The position numbers and the translations under genes were made by a program. Below, piece by piece: positions 6,793 through 10,123 of a stretch of 10,123 bases of DNA. The stretch is from contig WRCL01000033.1 in the NCBI GenBank assembly GCA_009783975.1, positions 1 through 10,123 of the forward strand, read 5' to 3'. The notes beneath the pieces are model-generated. The model searched no databases, had not been told where the DNA came from, and saw only the letters and a program-made list of their open reading frames with translations. Every line of letters starts with the position of its first letter. Position 1 is the first letter of the stretch. This DNA comes from Micrococcales bacterium. Lineage in GTDB: Bacteria; Actinomycetota; Actinomycetes; Actinomycetales; Cellulomonadaceae.

Positions 6793-6814
6793 CCTGTCGC
6801 ACACCTGTCGCACA
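6793..6814. repeat. Perfect tandem 11-bp repeat
   Basis: CCTGTCGCACA occurs twice in direct succession (6793-6803, 6804-6814). A period of 11 bp is about one helical turn, so a protein could bind both copies on one DNA face. It lies about 80 nt upstream of the candidate operon promoter. It may equally be chance. Confidence 0.4.
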
Positions 6815-6849
6815 CATGCGTCCGGGCCCGACGGTGCACCGCGTCGTCA

Positions 6850-6877
6850 GGGCGCACCGGAGAAAACCGGACAGCCC
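6850..6877 (-). terminator. Candidate hairpin terminator after the lipid kinase gene
   Basis: On the minus strand GGGC-TGT-CCGG-TTTTCT-CCGG-TGC-GCCC folds as two 4-bp stems around a 3x3 internal loop. It begins 1 nt past the TAG stop. No T-run follows, so it is weak evidence for termination before the polysaccharide operon. Confidence 0.35.
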
Positions 6878-6878
6878 G

Positions 6879-8003
6879 CTATGGCACGCGTACGAGCAGC
6901 GCCGCGGGTTCGACCCATGTCGTCAGTGCGGCGACGTCGCCGACAGTGTCTCCGTCGACCTGCACAGTCGCCGACCTGGTGACCTCCAGGTGGATCTTGC
7001 GGGCACGGGCGTGGTCGATCCGCCCGATCTTCGCCGGCAGCACAGTGCGCATGCCGGCGCCCTGGAGCACGACCTCGCCGAACAGCTGGGCCCACCCGGC
7101 GAGCCCGCCACGGGTGTCGACCAGGGCGATGTCCAGCCACCCGTCGTCGAGCAACGCGTCGGGCAGCAACGTGAACCCTCCGGGCAGGCGCCCGCAGTTG
7201 CCGACCATCGCCGAACGCACATTCGCCGTCTGCGGTTCACCGTCGTCGCGTGTGACCTGCACCTGGTGGCGCCGCCCGTGCAGGTGGCGGAACCCTGCCA
7301 GGAAGTACGCCACCCACCCGACCCGCGCCTTGAGCCCGGCGTCGGCGTCAGCGACCATCGCAGCGTCAAACCCGAGCCCAGCGATGACGACGAACATCTC
7401 GTCGGTCGCGAGCGGCTGGGACCGGGGGCTGGGTGTCACAGCCCCGCGAGCGTCGCTGCGCGGGCCCCAGCGGTCGACCCGTAACCAGCCGACGTCGACG
7501 AGGGCGTCATGGCCGTCGACGATGATCCGCAGGGCCTCAGCCGGGTAGCCGACCGGGATGTCGACGTTGCGCGCCAGCAGGTTCCCTGTCCCTGTGGGGA
7601 CCAGACCCATCGGCACACCTGAGCCGACCAGCTCGCGGGCGACCGCGCGGACCGTCCCGTCCCCGCCGACCGCCACGACGACGTCAGCGCCCGCGGCCAG
7701 CGCTGTGCGGGCCTGCCCGGAGCCTGGGTCAGCCACCGTGGTGGGCAGCCACATCGGGTCAGGCAGCTCCCGCTCGGTGCACACCTGCGCCAGCCGGCCC
7801 TGCACATCGGCGTGGTCGGGTTTGGACGGGTTGATGACGAAAGCGATCCGTGGCGTCCACGACCGTTGCGCGACCTGGGGCGTGACCTGCGGCCTGGCCT
7901 CGGCCGGCCACGACGCACCAGGGCGTCGGCGCACGACCAACGCGACCCACGCCACCGCCAGCGCGACCACCCCCGCGACGACCAGCCAGGCCACGGCACT
8001 CAT
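6879..8003 (-). CDS. YegS/diacylglycerol kinase-family lipid kinase, membrane-anchored
   Basis: This 374-aa kinase belongs to the DAGK catalytic family, which phosphorylates diacylglycerol or related lipids with ATP and so recycles or makes phospholipid precursors. Visible motifs are FVINPSKPD (55-63), the nucleotide-binding GGDGT (113-117), PTGTGNLLARN (136-146), GLGFDAAM (209-216), PDALLDDGWLDIALVD (281-296) and VDGDTVG (349-355), all in family order. Residues 4-24 form a hydrophobic segment followed by RRR, an N-terminal membrane anchor that many soluble members lack. ATG 8003 is chosen because it opens this segment; the frame extends to 8339, but that extra sequence is Pro/Arg/Ser-rich and not protein-like. 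No Shine-Dalgarno is visible. It is transcribed separately from, or ahead of, the polysaccharide operon. The exact lipid substrate is unknown. Confidence 0.9.
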   Translation of the reverse strand: MSAVAWLVVAGVVALAVAWVALVVRRRPGASWPAEARPQVTPQVAQRSWTPRIAFVINPSKPDHADVQGRLAQVCTERELPDPMWLPTTVADPGSGQARTALAAGADVVVAVGGDGTVRAVARELVGSGVPMGLVPTGTGNLLARNVDIPVGYPAEALRIIVDGHDALVDVGWLRVDRWGPRSDARGAVTPSPRSQPLATDEMFVVIAGLGFDAAMVADADAGLKARVGWVAYFLAGFRHLHGRRHQVQVTRDDGEPQTANVRSAMVGNCGRLPGGFTLLPDALLDDGWLDIALVDTRGGLAGWAQLFGEVVLQGAGMRTVLPAKIGRIDHARARKIHLEVTRSATVQVDGDTVGDVAALTTWVEPAALLVRVP

Positions 8004-8009
8004 GGCGCC

Positions 8010-8015
8010 AGCGTA
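8010..8015 (-). promoter_or_regulatory. Candidate -10 box for a leaderless transcript of the lipid kinase
   Basis: TACGCT (8015-8010) fits TANNNT and ends 6 nt before ATG 8003. The start codon itself would then be about the first transcribed base. Leaderless genes with this spacing are common in Actinomycetota. The lack of a Shine-Dalgarno agrees. No convincing -35 was seen. Confidence 0.35.
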
Positions 8016-8141
8016 CGCGTGCTCACGGCCCAAGGCCTGGCCCGACGCCGACCCACGCCGGTGGGTCCGGCGCCCCAGGGCAGGTGCCGGCACCGTCACC
8101 GCCAGTGCTGGAAGCGCATGCCGCAGCACCGCCCCGGAGCT

Positions 8142-8195
8142 GGTGCCGGCTCCCCGGGCCCGAAGGCCCGATGGCGATGGGGAGCCGACGCCACC
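8142..8195. promoter_or_regulatory. Large stem-loop in the divergent intergenic region
   Basis: CGGCTCCCC (8147-8155) pairs perfectly with GGGGAGCCG (8179-8187). Inside it, GGGCC (8156-8160) pairs with GGCCC (8165-8169) around CGAA. Outside it, GGTG (8142-8145) pairs with CACC (8192-8195). This three-part nested structure would lie in the 5' region of the carboxypeptidase transcript if that starts far upstream. It does not match a riboswitch class I know. Confidence 0.5.
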
Positions 8196-8322
8196 TGCAT
8201 CGGCGTGCGCGTCGTCAGGCTGTACCTCCATGGCGCGTGCTCGCCCAAACGGCTCTGCCCTGGACGGGCACACCCCTGGCAAGCGCGGCGCAGACCATAT
8301 GGCATCAGGGTGAACCGGACGT

Positions 8323-9678
8323 GTGGCACTCATCGTCACGGGGTCGTCGGACGATCAGCGCTACGTGCACGACTCGACGACTCGACGCGTTGCGCGGTGG
8401 GCCGGACGGTCCGCCGCGCCTGTGGCGCGCGCCGTGGCCAGCACATGTCGTGACCTGCGTGGGCGCGTGGGCGGGCCGCTTACCAGGTTGCGTGACACCG
8501 TCCTTGCCAGCCATGGCGTCACCTGGCTGTTCGCCCGCCGGGTGCACACCGCCCGGGCTGCGGTCGTCATCGCCCTGGCCATGACGATCGCGGTGAGCAG
8601 CGTTGGGCTGGTCAGGTCTGACGCCGTCCGCCTCGTCGCCGAGGAGCAGGCCAGCGAACAGGCCACAGCCGAAGCCGCCCGGCTGGCAGAGGTTGCCGCA
8701 GCGCGCGAGGCCGCCGCGGCCAGCGCGCAGGTGGCGATCGACAAGGCCGAGGCGGTCAGGGCCAGCGCTGCGCGCGCCGCCGTGCCCCCTGAGACCCTGG
8801 CTGCCCTCGACGAGGCGTCCGCGCAGGTCCAGGACCTCGTCGAACAGGTCCGCGCTGCCCCTGTGGTCGCCGAGACCGCCGACACCGAACCGGTCGAGAC
8901 TGCCGCCCCAGCTGTGCGCGCGGCCCGCGAACCTGTGGACCTTCCGGTGACGACCCCGCAGACCCTGCCTGACCCTGTCGCCGACGCCGCGGTCATCCTC
9001 GACGTCGTGCCGACCGTCATCGACGAGGTCAAGCAGGCGCTGCCCGAGGTCACCGTGGACGACGACCCGTTGAGCGAGTTGTTGGCCGCCGTCGACCAGC
9101 TCGCCGAGTCCACGGCCGAGGTCACCGCTGCCGCCGAGGCCAACCGGGTCGCCGCCGAGCTGGAAGAGGCCTACGAGCAGGCCGTCGCCGACGCCCAGGC
9201 TGCCCACGCCGCGGCGCTCGCCGCAGCCTCCCAGACCCGCGCCGCCCGGATGCGCGCTGACGCGCACAGCCTCGACGGGTACTCCAACGGCCAGATCCCC
9301 GCCTCAGCCATGTGCGCCCCGGCGTTCAACCTCAACGTCCGCCTGCGCTGTGACGCCGCCGAGATGCTCGACGCGCTCAACCAGTCGTACCGGGCACGGT
9401 TCGGCCACGACCTGGCCATCTCTGACTCGTACCGGAGCCTGGCCGGGCAGATCGCGTGCCGCGAGACCAAAGGTTCGTTGTGCGCCAACCCAGGTACGTC
9501 CAAGCATGGTGTCGGTCTGGCCGTGGACCTGTCGGGGCCGGCCGCACGCCTGGGCACCGTTGAGCACCAGTGGATGCTCGACCACGTCAAAGAGCACGGC
9601 TGGCTCAAACCCAGCTGGTCGTTGCCCACAGGCAGCAAACCCGAACCCTGGCACTTCGAGTTCACCGGCGCCCCCTGA
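8323..9678 (+). CDS. Membrane-anchored M15B D,D-carboxypeptidase (VanY-type)
   Basis: This 451-aa enzyme is predicted to cleave the terminal D-Ala from peptidoglycan stem peptides, or a related D,D-bond, outside the membrane. A cytoplasmic Arg-rich N-terminus (1-73) precedes one TM segment (about 77-97). A long Ala/Glu-rich, probably coiled-coil or stalk region (about 100-315) follows, with a Pro-containing break near 180-225. The M15B catalytic domain is about 325-451. Zinc ligands are visible in SKHGVGLAVD (H395, D402) and EPWHFEF (H444), with E441 as the catalytic base. SDSYRS (367-372) fits the substrate pocket. Cysteines 331, 343, 379 and 387 may form disulfides. GTG 8323 has AGGGTG 10 nt upstream. 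The enzyme need not confer vancomycin resistance; no van regulatory or ligase genes are nearby. Confidence 0.9.
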   Translation: MALIVTGSSDDQRYVHDSTTRRVARWAGRSAAPVARAVASTCRDLRGRVGGPLTRLRDTVLASHGVTWLFARRVHTARAAVVIALAMTIAVSSVGLVRSDAVRLVAEEQASEQATAEAARLAEVAAAREAAAASAQVAIDKAEAVRASAARAAVPPETLAALDEASAQVQDLVEQVRAAPVVAETADTEPVETAAPAVRAAREPVDLPVTTPQTLPDPVADAAVILDVVPTVIDEVKQALPEVTVDDDPLSELLAAVDQLAESTAEVTAAAEANRVAAELEEAYEQAVADAQAAHAAALAAASQTRAARMRADAHSLDGYSNGQIPASAMCAPAFNLNVRLRCDAAEMLDALNQSYRARFGHDLAISDSYRSLAGQIACRETKGSLCANPGTSKHGVGLAVDLSGPAARLGTVEHQWMLDHVKEHGWLKPSWSLPTGSKPEPWHFEFTGAP

Positions 9679-9692
9679 CCACGACAGACAAA

Positions 9693-9770
9693 GACAATGG
9701 GGACGGTTCCTGTGTCTTGCCTGGTCGCGGGGCCGCGACCAGGCAAGACACAGGAACCGTCCCCATTGTC
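9693..9770. repeat. Perfect REP-like palindrome, copy 2
   Basis: A 38-bp stem without mismatch (position i pairs with 19463-i) closes a 2-nt GG loop. The outer 34 nt of each arm match copy 1 (4-128) except that A26/T106 there is G9712/C9751 here, so pairing is kept. It begins 15 nt after the carboxypeptidase stop and ends 8 nt before the possible mutY start. It could terminate the upstream transcript. Same repeat family as copy 1. Confidence 0.9.
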
Positions 9771-9778
9771 CGGGTGGT

Positions 9779-10123
9779 GTGCGCGACGATGGTGCGGTGG
9801 ACACGCTCACCGACTGGTACCGCGACCATGCGCGGGACCTGCCGTGGCGGTCACCTGACCGCACCGGCTGGGGGGTGCTGGTCAGCGAGGTGATGGCTCA
9901 GCAGACCCCGGTCGCCCGGGTCGAACCGGTGTGGCGCCAGTGGATGGTCCGGTGGCCGGCCCCATCAGACCTTGCTGGGGCCGACGTCGCCGAGGTCCTG
10001 CGCGCGTGGGGCACCCTGGGGTACCCGCGCCGGGCCCTGAACCTGCACGCGGCTGCCTGTGCTGTCGTGAAGCACCACGGCGGCCAGGTCCCCGACGACG
10101 AGGCCGCGCTGCGTGCGTTGCCC
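9779..10123 (+). CDS. mutY: A/G-specific adenine glycosylase MutY, 5' part (runs off the window)
   Basis: MutY removes adenine mispaired with 8-oxoguanine or G in base-excision repair. The open frame reaches the window end with 115 codons visible and encodes motifs in family order: WYRDHARDLPWR (13-24), WGVLVSEVMAQQTPVARV (31-48) with the catalytic Glu at residue 37, WGTLGYPRRALNLHAAA (77-93) and the HGGQVPDDEAALRALP stretch (100-115) that leads into the helix-hairpin-helix, which is cut off. The Fe-S cluster and C-terminal domains are outside. GTG 9779 gives the expected N-terminal length; GTG 9797 in the same frame is the alternative. Neither has a clear Shine-Dalgarno. The leader is short because palindrome copy 2 ends at 9770. 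Confidence 0.9.
   Translation, partial: MRDDGAVDTLTDWYRDHARDLPWRSPDRTGWGVLVSEVMAQQTPVARVEPVWRQWMVRWPAPSDLAGADVAEVLRAWGTLGYPRRALNLHAAACAVVKHHGGQVPDDEAALRALP

Larger units (their letters stand above)
8004..8322. other. Divergent intergenic region with strong stem-loops
   Basis: These 319 nt separate the divergent lipid kinase and carboxypeptidase genes. I see no convincing protein gene here. Two structures stand out. One hairpin at 8046-8072 pairs CGCCGACCCAC with GTGGGTC-C-GGCG around GCCG, with one bulge. A larger one spans 8142-8195. No good plus-strand promoter was found for the carboxypeptidase gene; CATATG near 8296-8301 lacks a matching -35. Confidence 0.6.

Noticed and set aside
6675..6857. 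60-codon minus-strand ORF in the operon leader
   Set aside because: It is His/Arg/Cys-rich with no family resemblance, and it covers the candidate promoter and tandem repeat.
8004..8339. 112-codon N-terminal extension of the lipid kinase
   Set aside because: The sequence is low-complexity Pro/Arg/Ser, while ATG 8003 begins a clean membrane anchor.
8305..9267. 320-codon minus-strand ORF rich in Gly and Asp
   Set aside because: It is the mirror of the Ala/Glu-rich stalk of the carboxypeptidase.
8323..9678. Vancomycin resistance gene
   Set aside because: The M15B motif set indicates a D,D-carboxypeptidase, but no vanRS, vanHAX or D-Ala-D-Lac ligase gene is nearby, so a housekeeping wall role is more likely.
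9693..9770. CRISPR repeat
   Set aside because: There are only two copies in the window, far apart and with no spacer pattern, and each is a full palindrome.

Overview
The window is very GC-rich, with strong G/C preference at third codon positions, GTG starts and four-base GTGA gene overlaps. Together with the protein families present, this points to a high-GC actinomycete, probably of a Micrococcales/Cellulomonas-like type. That placement is inferred from style and families, not from a marker gene. It looks like a chromosomal cell-envelope region. No transposase, integrase, phage gene, CRISPR array or RNA gene was found.

Layout, left to right. A 125-nt near-perfect palindrome (4-128) opens the window. 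A 270-nt leader then precedes a secreted 662-aa surface protein on the plus strand (399-2387), which has DUF11-like repeats, a polyproline stalk and a sortase-type tail. Between this gene and the convergent minus-strand genes lie two hairpins, one beyond each stop codon. A tightly packed minus-strand operon (6595 down to 2594) encodes, in transcription order, a possible 30-aa small membrane protein, two GT4 glycosyltransferases and a Wzz/BY-kinase-like protein. All three junctions are GTGA overlaps. A 283-nt leader ahead of the operon holds a candidate promoter, a long stem-loop and a tandem 11-bp repeat. Next comes a membrane-anchored YegS/diacylglycerol-kinase-like lipid kinase on the minus strand (6879-8003). 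A 319-nt divergent intergenic region with strong stem-loops separates it from a membrane-anchored M15B (VanY-type) D,D-carboxypeptidase on the plus strand (8323-9678). A second, 78-nt perfect palindrome (9693-9770) of the same repeat family follows, and the window ends in the 5' part of mutY (9779 onward).

How the genes work together: the two glycosyltransferases and the Wzz-like protein form part of a surface polysaccharide locus. No flippase, polymerase or priming transferase is visible, so the pathway must be completed elsewhere. The surface protein, the lipid kinase and the peptidoglycan carboxypeptidase all act at the envelope. MutY is an unrelated DNA-repair gene.

Most notable points: (1) the Wzz/BY-kinase protein keeps its Walker B aspartate and a tyrosine-containing tail but has lost the Walker A lysine, so it looks like a pseudokinase; (2) the two palindromes share 33 of 34 arm bases, and the one difference is compensated on the other arm; (3) a small ORF too short for usual gene calling is coupled to the polysaccharide operon.
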